Source: Rossellomorea sp. SC111 (GTDB lineage Bacteria > Bacillota > Bacilli > Bacillales > Bacillaceae_B). From it: a stretch of 64,000 nt of DNA. The first letter of the stretch is position 1; every line of letters begins with the position of its first letter. Shown here piece by piece: positions 41,272 to 50,400 of the stretch. The translations under genes and the position numbers were made by a program. The stretch spans positions 1-64,000 of the forward strand of contig NZ_JANIOC010000016.1 of the NCBI RefSeq assembly GCF_024733565.1, given 5' to 3'. A model generated the notes under the pieces. The model searched no databases. It saw only the letters and a program-made list of their open reading frames with translations, and had not been told where the DNA came from.

Positions 41272-42261
41272 ATGGCAACCATCAAAGATGTGGCTAAGCT
41301 TTCCGGTGTCGCCGTTTCGACCGCTTCTTATGCATTGAACAACAGTAAGAAAGTCAGTGAAGAAACAAGACAGAAAGTTTTAGCGGCAGCCAAACAATTG
41401 AATTACCAAAAAAACGGGCTTGCTTCCGATTTGAAACGGACAAGCACGAATACCATCGCCTTGATTCTGAGCGATCTATCAGGGCCTTACTATTCCGAAC
41501 TGATCAAGGGCGTACAGGATGTGACCTCCACGAACGGATATGATTTGATCGCCTGTAGTTCCATCGGTGGGGCACAGTCCACCGCCGTGAAATTCTTAAA
41601 AGAAAAACGGGTGGACGGTGTTATTATCCTTGCCCATAATATCAATGACGAGACCATCCTGGAGTCGGCAAGGGAAGGCTTTCCCATTGTGGTCCTCGAT
41701 CGGAGCATCAAAAGCGATTACGTCACCCAGATCGAAGTCGATAATGTGCACGGAGCATTTGTGGCCACGGAACACTTGATTGAAAGGGGAAGCCGTGACA
41801 TCGCTTTTATCAGTGGGCCATACAACTCACATGACAACGAGCTTCGTTTCCAGGGCTTCCGGGAGGCACTGGACAAACACGGCATCGAATATAAATCCAA
41901 ATGGAAAGTCTCCGGGGGATTCACACGTGAAGGCGGCTATCAGGCGACGAAAATGCTGATCGCCCAGCGGGATGTACCGCAGGCCATCTTCTATGCGAAT
42001 GATGAAATGGCCATCGGGGGCCTGCAGGCACTGAACGAAAAAAACATTTCCGTTCCAGGGGACATTTCCATCATTGGCTTTGACGATATCCAGCTGTCAG
42101 AATACGTGTCCCCGCCACTGACGACCATGAGGCAGCCGAAATATGAAGCGGGTGCCCTGGCTGTTCATCTTATCTTTCAGATGCTCTTGAAGGAAGAGGT
42201 CGATTCGTATTACAAACTGACAACGGAGCTTGTTGAAAGGGATTCTGTGAAAAAGCGGTAG
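41272..42261 (+). CDS. LacI-family transcriptional regulator
   Basis: A 329-residue repressor. The helix-turn-helix (ATIKDVAKLSGVAVSTASYAL, residues 2-22) is followed by the hinge helix LASDLKRTST and a periplasmic-binding-protein-like effector domain (IALILSDLSGPYYSELIKGV; VDGVIILAHN; ISIIGFDDIQLSEYVSPPLTT). The most probable targets are the two GAAACGTTTC operators in the divergent promoter region at 35.6-35.9 kb. The effector is presumably a sugar from that pathway. It follows the alpha-glucosidase gene on the same strand and is followed by a terminator. Confidence 0.93.
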   Translation: MATIKDVAKLSGVAVSTASYALNNSKKVSEETRQKVLAAAKQLNYQKNGLASDLKRTSTNTIALILSDLSGPYYSELIKGVQDVTSTNGYDLIACSSIGGAQSTAVKFLKEKRVDGVIILAHNINDETILESAREGFPIVVLDRSIKSDYVTQIEVDNVHGAFVATEHLIERGSRDIAFISGPYNSHDNELRFQGFREALDKHGIEYKSKWKVSGGFTREGGYQATKMLIAQRDVPQAIFYANDEMAIGGLQALNEKNISVPGDISIIGFDDIQLSEYVSPPLTTMRQPKYEAGALAVHLIFQMLLKEEVDSYYKLTTELVERDSVKKR

Positions 42262-42272
42262 ACGAGTGTGAG

Positions 42273-42316
42273 AGCCTGATCTTTCCCGGATATGTGGGAA
42301 GGGTCGGGTTTTTTTA
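42273..42316 (+). terminator. terminator after LacI gene
   Basis: GCCTGATCTTTCCC / GGGAAGGGTCGGG with an eight-base loop and seven T residues. Confidence 0.9.
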
Positions 42317-42454
42317 ATAGAAAAAAATCTTTCCTTGGTATGACAGTAAAGATAACGCTTACAAAAAATACCCCCGAAATCCCCTATTGACTTCCCGCCA
42401 GATCCCCAGTATTATCCTCTATAAGATAAATTTTTGAAAATTACATACATTCAA

Positions 42455-42556
42455 TTATCCAGAGTGACCGAGGGATCAGGCCCTATGACGTCCGGCAACC
42501 TCCAGAAATGGAACGGTGCTAATTCCTGCAGAATGATTTCATTCTGAGAGATAAGT
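42455..42556 (+). ncRNA. SAM-I riboswitch (S-box)
   Basis: The conserved S-box core is complete: CAGAGTGACCGAGGGATCAG, GCCCTATGACGTCCGGCAACC, GGTGCTAATTCCTGCAG and GAGAGATAAG, with the closing P1 helix TTATC / GATAA. S-adenosylmethionine binding favours the downstream terminator, so metNIQ is turned off when methionine is plentiful. Confidence 0.97.
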
Positions 42557-42567
42557 CGAGATAAACA

Positions 42568-42604
42568 GGCGATGCTTCTTTCAGTGGAAAGAGGCATTTT
42601 TTAT
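42568..42604 (+). terminator. riboswitch-controlled terminator before metN
   Basis: GATGCTTCTTTC / GAAAGAGGCAT followed by TTTTTT, placed between the SAM-I aptamer and metN. This is the expression platform of the riboswitch. Confidence 0.92.
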
Positions 42605-42626
42605 TGGAGAAAAAGGGGTGTGCACA

Positions 42627-43640
42627 TTGATCGAGATTCGGAATCTGGTAAAAACGTACAAAACGAAAAAGCAAACGGTGGTCGGTGTCGACAACGTCTC
42701 TGTCACAATCAAAAAAGGGGAGATCTTCGGAATCGTCGGATACAGCGGGGCGGGGAAGAGTTCACTCATTCGATGCCTGAATCTGCTTGAAACCCCGACA
42801 TCAGGGGAAATCATCATTGATGGACAGGATTTCACGAAACTCACGCCCAAGGAGCTAAGGCTAGCACGTCAGAAAACGAGCATGATATTCCAGCATTTTC
42901 ACCTGATCAAGTCGAAGACGGTGTTTGATAATCTCGCCTTTGCCTTGAAAGCGGCACATGTACCGAAAGCGAAAATCAAACCAAGGGTCGTCGAGCTCCT
43001 GGAGATGGTCGGTCTTTCAGACAAATCCGACGCCTACCCGGCCCAGCTGAGCGGGGGACAGAAGCAGAGAGTCGGGATCGCAAGGGCACTTGCCAATAAC
43101 CCATCAGTATTGCTTTGCGACGAAGCGACATCGGCATTGGATCCGAATACGACGAAATCAATCTTAAGGCTTTTGAAAAAAATCAACAAGGAACTGGGAT
43201 TGACGATCGTCCTCATCACCCACGAAATGGAAGTAGTGAAGGAAATCTGTGACCGGATGGCCGTGATGCAGGACGGGAAGATCGTGGAGGAAGGTCCAGT
43301 GTATGACTTGTTTGCCGAACCGAAACAGCCTTTGACCAAGCAGTTCATCGAAACGATTCTCCAATTCGAACTGCCACAGCACCTGGTGGAATCGAGAAAA
43401 GGGAAACTCATCAAGATTCAATTCAAAGGATCGATCGCCGAGGAAAGCGTCGTATCAGAGGTGTTTCAACGGTACAAGGTGCGCGGGAATATCCTGCACG
43501 GCAAAATTGAATACATTCAGGATGTCCCACTTGGGATATTCATTATGGAGCTGATCGGGTCATCTGACGAAATTGAAGCGGCGATCCGTTATATCACAGC
43601 GAAGACACAAAGCCTGGAGGTGTTGGAGGATGCTGCCTGA
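42627..43640 (+). CDS. metN: methionine ABC importer ATPase
   Basis: A 337-residue ATPase: Walker A GYSGAGKSSLIR, signature LSGGQKQRVGIARAL, Walker B VLLCDEATSALD and switch LVLITHE-like VLITHEMEVV, followed by the C-terminal NIL regulatory domain (about residues 255-335, LIKIQFKGSIAEESVVSEVF) that binds methionine and inhibits transport. TTG 42627 sits six bases after AAGGGGTG, so the GTG at 42618 is part of that site. It overlaps metI by 11 bases. Under SAM-I riboswitch control. Confidence 0.96.
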   Translation: MIEIRNLVKTYKTKKQTVVGVDNVSVTIKKGEIFGIVGYSGAGKSSLIRCLNLLETPTSGEIIIDGQDFTKLTPKELRLARQKTSMIFQHFHLIKSKTVFDNLAFALKAAHVPKAKIKPRVVELLEMVGLSDKSDAYPAQLSGGQKQRVGIARALANNPSVLLCDEATSALDPNTTKSILRLLKKINKELGLTIVLITHEMEVVKEICDRMAVMQDGKIVEEGPVYDLFAEPKQPLTKQFIETILQFELPQHLVESRKGKLIKIQFKGSIAEESVVSEVFQRYKVRGNILHGKIEYIQDVPLGIFIMELIGSSDEIEAAIRYITAKTQSLEVLEDAA

Positions 43641-44295
43641 TTCATTGACTGCTATACTGCCAGAATTGAATAAAGCCTTTTTTGAAACGGTGTATATGGT
43701 GGGGATCTCATTAGCCGTAGCGATTATAGTGGGATTGCCCCTCGGGATTCTGCTATTCGTGACAGACAAGGGCTTATTTTTACAAAATAGTGTGATTAAA
43801 AAGGTCGTAGGATTCGTAGTGAACATGGTCCGCTCGGTTCCGTTCATCATTCTATTAGTAGCCCTTTTACCATTAACCAAACTATTAACAGGAACGACAA
43901 TCGGGCCGACGGCGGCATCGGTATCCCTCTCGGTAGCGGGCATTCCGTTTTTTGCGAGAATGGTAGAAACGTCGCTAAGGGAGATTGATAAAGGGGTCAT
44001 CGAAGCCTCGGTTTCAGTGGGCGCGAGTCCTTGGATGATCATCAAGGACGTGCTGTTACCTGAAGCGCGGCCTGCCGTCATTCAGGCGATCACGATTACA
44101 ACGATCAGTTTAGTCGCCTATTCCGCCATGGCCGGCATCGTCGGCGGAGGCGGAGTCGGGGATCTAGCGATTCGTTTCGGGTACTACCGATATGACAACA
44201 CGGTGATGATCACGACCGTCGTCATTCTGATTTGTCTGGTCCAACTCATCCAATACACGGGTGATATATTTGCACGACTGGTCGATAAACGATAA
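43630..44295 (+). CDS. metI: methionine ABC importer permease
   Basis: A 221-residue permease with about five transmembrane helices (VYMVGISLAVAIIVGLPLGIL; VNMVRSVPFIILLVALLPL; MAGIVGGGGVGDLAIRFGY). ATG 43630 lies inside the end of metN right after TTGGAGG, giving an 11-base overlap; the upstream extension of the frame is shadow sequence of metN. Forms the membrane channel of the methionine importer with MetN and MetQ. Confidence 0.95.
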   Translation: MLPDSLTAILPELNKAFFETVYMVGISLAVAIIVGLPLGILLFVTDKGLFLQNSVIKKVVGFVVNMVRSVPFIILLVALLPLTKLLTGTTIGPTAASVSLSVAGIPFFARMVETSLREIDKGVIEASVSVGASPWMIIKDVLLPEARPAVIQAITITTISLVAYSAMAGIVGGGGVGDLAIRFGYYRYDNTVMITTVVILICLVQLIQYTGDIFARLVDKR

Positions 44296-44316
44296 CAACT
44301 ATAGGGGGAACAACAA

Positions 44317-45132
44317 GTGAAAAAGTGGATATTATTTGTAGCATTAGCGGTAACAGTGAGCTTACTGGCTGCCTGCGGCGGAGAAGAGGCAAGCTCGGAA
44401 GATAAAAAAGAAGTGACCATCGGAGCGACATCCGGTCCATATAGTGATATGGTGACCAAAGCGATCAAGCCCGGTCTTGAAGAAAAAGGCTACACGGTGG
44501 AAGTGAAGGAATTCAGTGATTACATCCAGCCGAACAACGCACTGGCACAGGGAGACCTGGATGCGAACCTGTTCCAGCATAAGATCTATATGGAAACCTT
44601 CGCGAAGCAGCATAACATGGATTTATCCGAAGTGATTGTCGTACCGACGGCGCCAATGGGGATCTACTCACAAAAATTCGATTCCATCAAAGATATCAAA
44701 GAAGGCAGTGCCATCGCCATTCCGAATGATCCGACGAACGCGGCACGTGCCTTTCAAATCCTGGAAGATGCCAAGCTGATCACGTTAAAACCTGACACGG
44801 ATCCATTGACCGTATCTGAAAAAGACATAGATGAAAATGTGAAAAACCTACAGTTCAAACCGATCGAAGCGGCACAGCTTCCAAGGGCTGTCGACAGTGT
44901 CGATCTATCAGCAGTGCCTGGGAACTATGCACTGGCAGCAGACATGGACCTTCTCGATGCCCTGCAATTGGAGGACATGCCTGACCAATACCGAAACCGC
45001 GTAGTCATGAACACAAAAGACGTCGACTCACAACTTGCCAAAGACATCAAAGCCGTCGTCCAAGCAGACCAATTCGAAAAAATCATCGACACAGAATTCA
45101 AAGGCTTCGGCAAACCGGAGTGGATGAAGTAG
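44317..45132 (+). CDS. metQ: methionine-binding lipoprotein
   Basis: A 271-residue NlpA-family binding protein with the lipobox LLAACGG. Typical segments are VTIGATSGPYSDMVTKAIKP, FSDYIQPNNALAQGDLDANLFQHKIYME (split: residues about 63-90) and IAIPNDPTNAARAFQILEDA. It captures D- or L-methionine outside the membrane. GTG 44317 follows GGGGGAAC. Third gene of the operon; copies of the dispersed GAGGGACGGACC element follow the stop codon. Confidence 0.95.
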   Translation: MKKWILFVALAVTVSLLAACGGEEASSEDKKEVTIGATSGPYSDMVTKAIKPGLEEKGYTVEVKEFSDYIQPNNALAQGDLDANLFQHKIYMETFAKQHNMDLSEVIVVPTAPMGIYSQKFDSIKDIKEGSAIAIPNDPTNAARAFQILEDAKLITLKPDTDPLTVSEKDIDENVKNLQFKPIEAAQLPRAVDSVDLSAVPGNYALAADMDLLDALQLEDMPDQYRNRVVMNTKDVDSQLAKDIKAVVQADQFEKIIDTEFKGFGKPEWMK

Positions 45133-45218
45133 AGGGACGGACCTCCAATTTCATCGTAATCGAACAGCAGAACGTGATAGGGACGGACTTCCGCATGAAA
45201 ATGCGGAGGTCCGTCCCT
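45132..45218 (+). repeat. dispersed element, three arms including an 18-bp hairpin (copies 7-9)
   Basis: GAGGGACGGACCTCC (45132-45146) begins just after the metQ stop. AGGGACGGACTTCCGCAT (45179-45196) pairs with ATGCGGAGGTCCGTCCCT (45201-45218) across a GAAA tetraloop, with one G-T pair. It sits between convergent genes and probably ends transcription from both sides. Confidence 0.9.
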
Positions 45219-45221
45219 CGC

Positions 45222-46394
45222 TTATAGGCAGCATTTCTTATATTTTTTTCCGCTTCCACACGGGCAGGGGTCATTGCGACCTACTTTGTCTCCTGTTTGG
45301 ACGGGTTGTGTCACGAGGATCGGTTGCTCATCCAATGATTGGCGTTCCACTTCTTCGATGAAGTTCCTCCATTTAAGGAGTTTAGGATGGTCGATTCCAT
45401 TCATGACGCAGTTCACATAAATGGATTCTTCCAGACAAAGCATGTTTTCATCATAGCCTTCTTCGAGGAATGCTTCGATTTTGGGAATCGCTTCAGTTGA
45501 TAACTGCTGACATAAATAATCTGATATCAGCGTTTTGGCGGTAATGTCATCTGTTTGATCAAATAACCGTAACAGTGCTTGTTCCGCCTCCGCGCTTTTG
45601 ATTCTTCCTAATACGTCCAGTGTATAGAAATAGGTATTCCCATAGAGAGCTACTTTTTCAACCTCTGCCACAGCCTGATCTGTTCCTATCTTCACCAGGG
45701 CATTGGCCGCTTCCTCCAATAGCAAATCTTCTGCTTCCTCATTTTTGAAAAGGTTCATCAATTGTTGAATCACGCTTTCTTCGCGGATTTCCCCAGCCAT
45801 ATATACTGTGTATATGAGCTCGAAGCCGACTAACTCATCTTCCTCGATCTGTACGTCCAAGCTTTTAATTTCGCCATTTTTAACTAGCTCGTGAACGATC
45901 CTTTTCCCATGGTCAAAATACACTTGGTCATAATCATAAGTATTCAAGTTAAACATGACGTCAGCAAGCTCCATGAATAATTCCTCATCTTTCAAATCAG
46001 GAAGCTTCGCAATCTTCTTCAATTGCCCTTCATCTATAAAAGGTTTTACTTCGTTACTGTACTTGATCAGCAATTCTGTATCGGCATTCGCTAGTAATTG
46101 AATGTAGAAGAGTACGTCGGTCTCCTTTTTGCTAAGGCTGTTCAACCGATTGACTACCTCCTTCATCCCTTCCTCATTCAACGGCATGTACATTAAGTAA
46201 GGGAGTACAGGCGAAGAGAATTCCGAAACCTCTCCCCGGTCATGGGCTTTTAACCCAGTTAAAAATGTATCACCATTTACCAAATAGGAACCTTCCAACA
46301 TTTCAATCGCATACCTCTGCACAAACGGATCCTCACTCAAAAAATAAGGCTCGACCCTCTCAACAAAACGACTCATCCAACCATCCTTTATCAT
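45222..46394 (-). CDS. HEAT-repeat-like protein with C-terminal SEC-C zinc motif
   Basis: A 390-residue cytosolic protein. Most of it is acidic and alpha-helical in HEAT-like pairs ([55 protein letters not shown]). The C-terminus is a classic SEC-C metal-binding tail, [23 protein letters not shown] tails are found on SecA and on many uncharacterised proteins and bind zinc. Function unknown. ATG 46394, behind TAAGGAAAA, is preferred to the far upstream frame opening; ATG 46376 is also possible. Confidence 0.85.
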   Translation of the reverse strand: MIKDGWMSRFVERVEPYFLSEDPFVQRYAIEMLEGSYLVNGDTFLTGLKAHDRGEVSEFSSPVLPYLMYMPLNEEGMKEVVNRLNSLSKKETDVLFYIQLLANADTELLIKYSNEVKPFIDEGQLKKIAKLPDLKDEELFMELADVMFNLNTYDYDQVYFDHGKRIVHELVKNGEIKSLDVQIEEDELVGFELIYTVYMAGEIREESVIQQLMNLFKNEEAEDLLLEEAANALVKIGTDQAVAEVEKVALYGNTYFYTLDVLGRIKSAEAEQALLRLFDQTDDITAKTLISDYLCQQLSTEAIPKIEAFLEEGYDENMLCLEESIYVNCVMNGIDHPKLLKWRNFIEEVERQSLDEQPILVTQPVQTGDKVGRNDPCPCGSGKKYKKCCL

Positions 46395-46560
46395 GATATT
46401 TTCCTTAAGTGTAATGGGAGGGAGGGGAAAAGGGAAGAGGGACGAATCTTGACACACAATAGCTTGGCTCCCAATGCGATGAAATAAGGAGAGAAACAAT
46501 AACACTAACTTTTAAACTTATTCAATAATGGCAATAATGGTAACCAGGGAGGGGTTGCTT

Positions 46561-47001
46561 ATGAAAACGGCGGCAGTAGTCACATACATGGGACTACTAT
46601 TTTGTTTAACTTGTACCGAAAATATCCACAACTTACTCCACTACTATGATTTGAGATTTCAATGGACAGGTCAACCTGACGTTAAACCATTTTTTAACTT
46701 TTCAGACTATCCGTTTAGCAGTCCGGGATATTTACAACAAAAAGCGGGTCATGCTTTTTGTTTCTTTTGGCTGGCTACTTTTTTTCATTGGATATTTAAA
46801 AGGCTGACCACAGTATTTTTATTTTCTGTTGCGTACGCATCTTTTACTGAAATCGCGCAATTATATTTTTCCAGGACAGGTTGTTTATTAGACGTTTGTT
46901 ATGACAGTGTGGGAATACTATTATTTATTTTTATAGGTAAAAGTCTTCATTATATGGACAGGTCAAAATCCAAATGGCAGTCAAATTCTACACATCATTA
47001 A
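46561..47001 (+). CDS. VanZ-like membrane protein
   Basis: A 146-residue protein with about four transmembrane helices. The KAGHAFCFFWLATFF helix and FTEIAQLYFSRTGCLLDVCYDSVGI segment are the conserved VanZ features (H..FF; E..Q....R..d..D...N..G). VanZ-type proteins are of uncertain role; the founder gives low teicoplanin resistance. ATG 46561 follows GGGAGGGG. Stands alone. Confidence 0.82.
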   Translation: MKTAAVVTYMGLLFCLTCTENIHNLLHYYDLRFQWTGQPDVKPFFNFSDYPFSSPGYLQQKAGHAFCFFWLATFFHWIFKRLTTVFLFSVAYASFTEIAQLYFSRTGCLLDVCYDSVGILLFIFIGKSLHYMDRSKSKWQSNSTHH

Positions 47002-47141
47002 AGATATCCTATAGGAACGGGAATCCCTCCTTTTTCGACATGCTTTTTTAAGGAACTATGAATCCATTGTCCCATTTTTGTAAATTTTTATATAATTCAA
47101 TAATCCTCGACAAAAAAATGATATATTTATAGAGTACTTGT

Positions 47142-47179
47142 TTTACAAGATTCAACAGAATGTGAACAGGAAATAAACA
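47142..47179 (+). promoter_or_regulatory. PhoP-box-like direct repeats
   Basis: Four hexamers ending in ACA, TTTACA, TCAACA, TGAACA and TAAACA, begin at 47142, 47152, 47163 and 47174, a spacing of 10, 11 and 11 bases. PhoP boxes are TTNACA-type direct repeats at 11-base intervals. Located 240 bases before a 5'-nucleotidase gene, a natural member of the phosphate-starvation regulon. Confidence 0.55.
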
Positions 47180-47283
47180 TGCGGGGGTGTTTCCAAATAG
47201 GTAGATTGTAGTCAATATCATTCATTAATCTACGTATTTTTGGCATGAATCGATGCCTTCCAAGGGAACCGATTATACTATTA

Positions 47284-47297
47284 AGAAAGCGCTTACA
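47284..47297 (+). promoter_or_regulatory. cre-like site (CcpA)
   Basis: AGAAAGCGCTTACA closely matches the cre consensus TGWAANCGNTNWCA with one mismatch. It lies just after a TATACT hexamer and 120 bases before the nuclease/nucleotidase gene. Confidence 0.6.
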
Positions 47298-47415
47298 AAA
47301 CCTTAGAAGGTATTTATGCCATAGACAAAGGGATTGGGGATATAGCTAAAACATGTAGATGAACAGGTACATAGGCTTATCTCACTATTCGAAAACATTT
47401 TGAGGAGGAACCAGG

Positions 47416-50400
47416 TTGAAGATTTTGAAGAAACAGTTGTTCATCGTAACAACGATCTTGGCCATGCTTGTAAGTTATATTGTTCCGATTGGCTCAATGG
47501 CTTCAGCAGCAGACTATTTAACGGTCCAGGAAGCGATCGCAAACAATAGTGGTACCGGTACCGTTACGGGGTATATTGTAGCTCATACAAAAGCTACTAA
47601 CAGTTATGATTTTGAAGCTCCTTTCACAGGAGATACGAATTATGCCATTGCAGACAGTCCGGATGAGACAGATCCATCAAAGATTCTTCCGGTTCAACTG
47701 CCATCTGCTTTCAGAGCGGAATTCGGACTTCTAACAAACCCGGAGATCATAGGAAAAAAAGTCATTATTACTGGAAGTCTGGAAGCTTACTTTACCGTTC
47801 CGGGATTAAAAGCTCCTACAACGATGACTTTTGAAGGGGAAGATCCGGATGAACCAACCCCATATGATGGTATTGAAGGCTTGCGGATTCATGATATTCA
47901 AGGTGAAGCACATACATCGCCTTACAATACAGAAAAAGTAAAAGGCGTAGAGGGTATCGTCACTCACGTCGTGGATGCCAGCAATTTCTACATGCAAGAT
48001 GCCCAAGCAGATGATAATGATAAAACATCAGAAGCAATACTTGTCTATAAGCCGGCTCATGGAGTGAAGCTTGGTGATAAAGTGGCTGTTGATGGTCAGG
48101 TGAAAGAATGGGTACTGGATGGATATGACGAGAAATTACAAACAGATCTAGCGATGACCGAATTAAACGCACAGTATGGGAATGTGATCGTTGCTTCAGG
48201 TAACAATGACCTCCCGGCAGCTCTGGTGATGGGAGAAGATGTAAACCCTCCTACAGAAGTGGTCGATAACGATCAATTCGGGGAATTCGATCCAGAACAG
48301 GACGGGATCGATTTTTACGAAAGCCTTGAAGGAATGCGTGTTTCACTTGATAATCCAACTGTAACAGGTCCTCAGAAATATGGGGAAGTCCCAGTCATTA
48401 CTGAACAAGTGGAAGGAAAAGCATATACGAAAGAAGGAGCACCATTATTAACAAAAGAAAACCAAAATCCTGAAAGAATGTTCCTACTATTGGATAACCG
48501 AGATTTTGTTACGAAAACAGGTGACCAGTTTAATGGATCAGTAACAGGAGTAGTCAGTTACAGTTTCAGTAATTTTAAAATACTTGTAAATGAAGAAAGT
48601 CTTCCGGAATTGACAGAGCGTGAATTCACTCCGGAAGTGACAACAATTGAAAAGGCAGATGACAAATTAACAGTAGCAGGTTACAACATTGAGAACTTTG
48701 CAGCATCCGATACAGCGAAGCGGGATAAGCTTGCGAAATCAATGGTGGAGAATTTAAAATCTCCTGACATCATCGGTTTAGTGGAAGTATTGGATGAAAG
48801 TGGTACCACGGATGATGGAGTTGTGAAGGCTGATGCTAACTATAAAGCACTGAGTGACGCTATTGCAGGTTTCGGAGGCCCTACCTATTCTTGGACGGAA
48901 ATTGCTCCTCAAGATAAAGAAGATGGCGGTGTACCTGGGGGGAATATCAGAGTAGGATTCCTCTATAATCCAGACCGTGTGTCATTGGCTGAAGGTACAA
49001 AAGGTAACGCCACAACCGCTGTGGCATATGAAAACGGCTCCTTGACATTGAATCCGGGAAGAATCGATCCGACGAACCCTGCATTCGACGACAGCCGAAA
49101 GCCATTAGCTGCACAGTTCAACTTTAAAGGCGAAGACATTATCGTCGTGAACAATCACTTCAACTCTAAAGGTGGAGATCAACCCGTTTTCGGTAAAAAT
49201 CAGCCACCTGTACTGGGCAGTGAAGAGCAACGTCTACAAATCGCGGAAATTGTGAATTCATTCGTATCTGATATTGAGAAAAAGAATGAAGATGCCAATG
49301 TAGTTGTAATGGGAGATTTAAACGACTTTGAATTCTCAGCTCCTTTACAAAAGCTGAAGGGAGAAGAGTTGACAAATCTTGTTGAAACGCTTCCTGCAAG
49401 TGAACGATACACGTATACGTACCAAGGGAATGCACAGGTACTGGATCATATGCTTGTTTCCAATCGCCTTGCTGCAGGTGCAGAATATGATATCGTCAAC
49501 TTTAATTCTCCGTACATGGAAGAACATGGCCGGGCAAGCGACCATGATGCCTATATCGGGCAGTTTGACTTATCAGCGGAAAGCAATGATGAATTTGACC
49601 TTTCCATTATGCATACGAACGATACGCACGCACACGTGGAGGGTTATCCTAAGCTCTTTACAGCGGTGAACGAAGTCCGTGCTGAAAAAGAAAACGCTCT
49701 ATTATTAGACGCGGGAGATGTATTTTCAGGAACTCTTTACTTCCGTCAATATAAAGGTCTTGCTGATCTTTGGTTCATGAATGAGCTTGGTTATGACGCC
49801 ATGACCTTTGGTAATCACGAATTTGATAAAGACTCTAAGACACTTGCAGACTTCATTAAAGAAATGAACTTCCCAATGGTGTCGTCAAATGTTTCGGTTA
49901 CCGGTGACATGGATTTAGAGCCACTTATGAAAAATGACATCGGCACCCCGGGTGATGGCGGTAATATCTATCCTGCCATGATTAAAGAAGTAGACGGGGA
50001 AAAAGTAGGGATCTTTGGATTAACCACTCCGGATACAGCATTCATCTCGAATCCAGGAGAAAATATTTTCTTCGAAAATCCTTCTGAAAAAGCAGCCTCA
50101 ACAATTGAAATGCTGAAAAATGAAGGAGTCAATAAAGTCATCGCCCTATCTCACTTGGGTTATGCTCAAGATTTGGAACTGGCAGAAGCGGTAGATGGTA
50201 TTGATGTGATCGTCGGCGGTCACTCCCATACCGTATTGGAAGAACCAGTTGTCATCGATAAAGAAGAACCGACTGTGATCGTGCAGGCTGGAGAGTACTT
50301 AAACCTGCTTGGTTTATTGGATGTTACCTTCAATGATGAGGGTGTCGTAACCAATCATTCAGGTGAAGTGCTTGACCTAGGGAAATATGAAGCAAATGAG

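Noticed and set aside
42347-42361. AAGATAACGCTTACA resembling a cre site between the LacI gene and the SAM riboswitch
   Set aside because: Two mismatches at conserved cre positions and no sugar gene downstream; probably chance.
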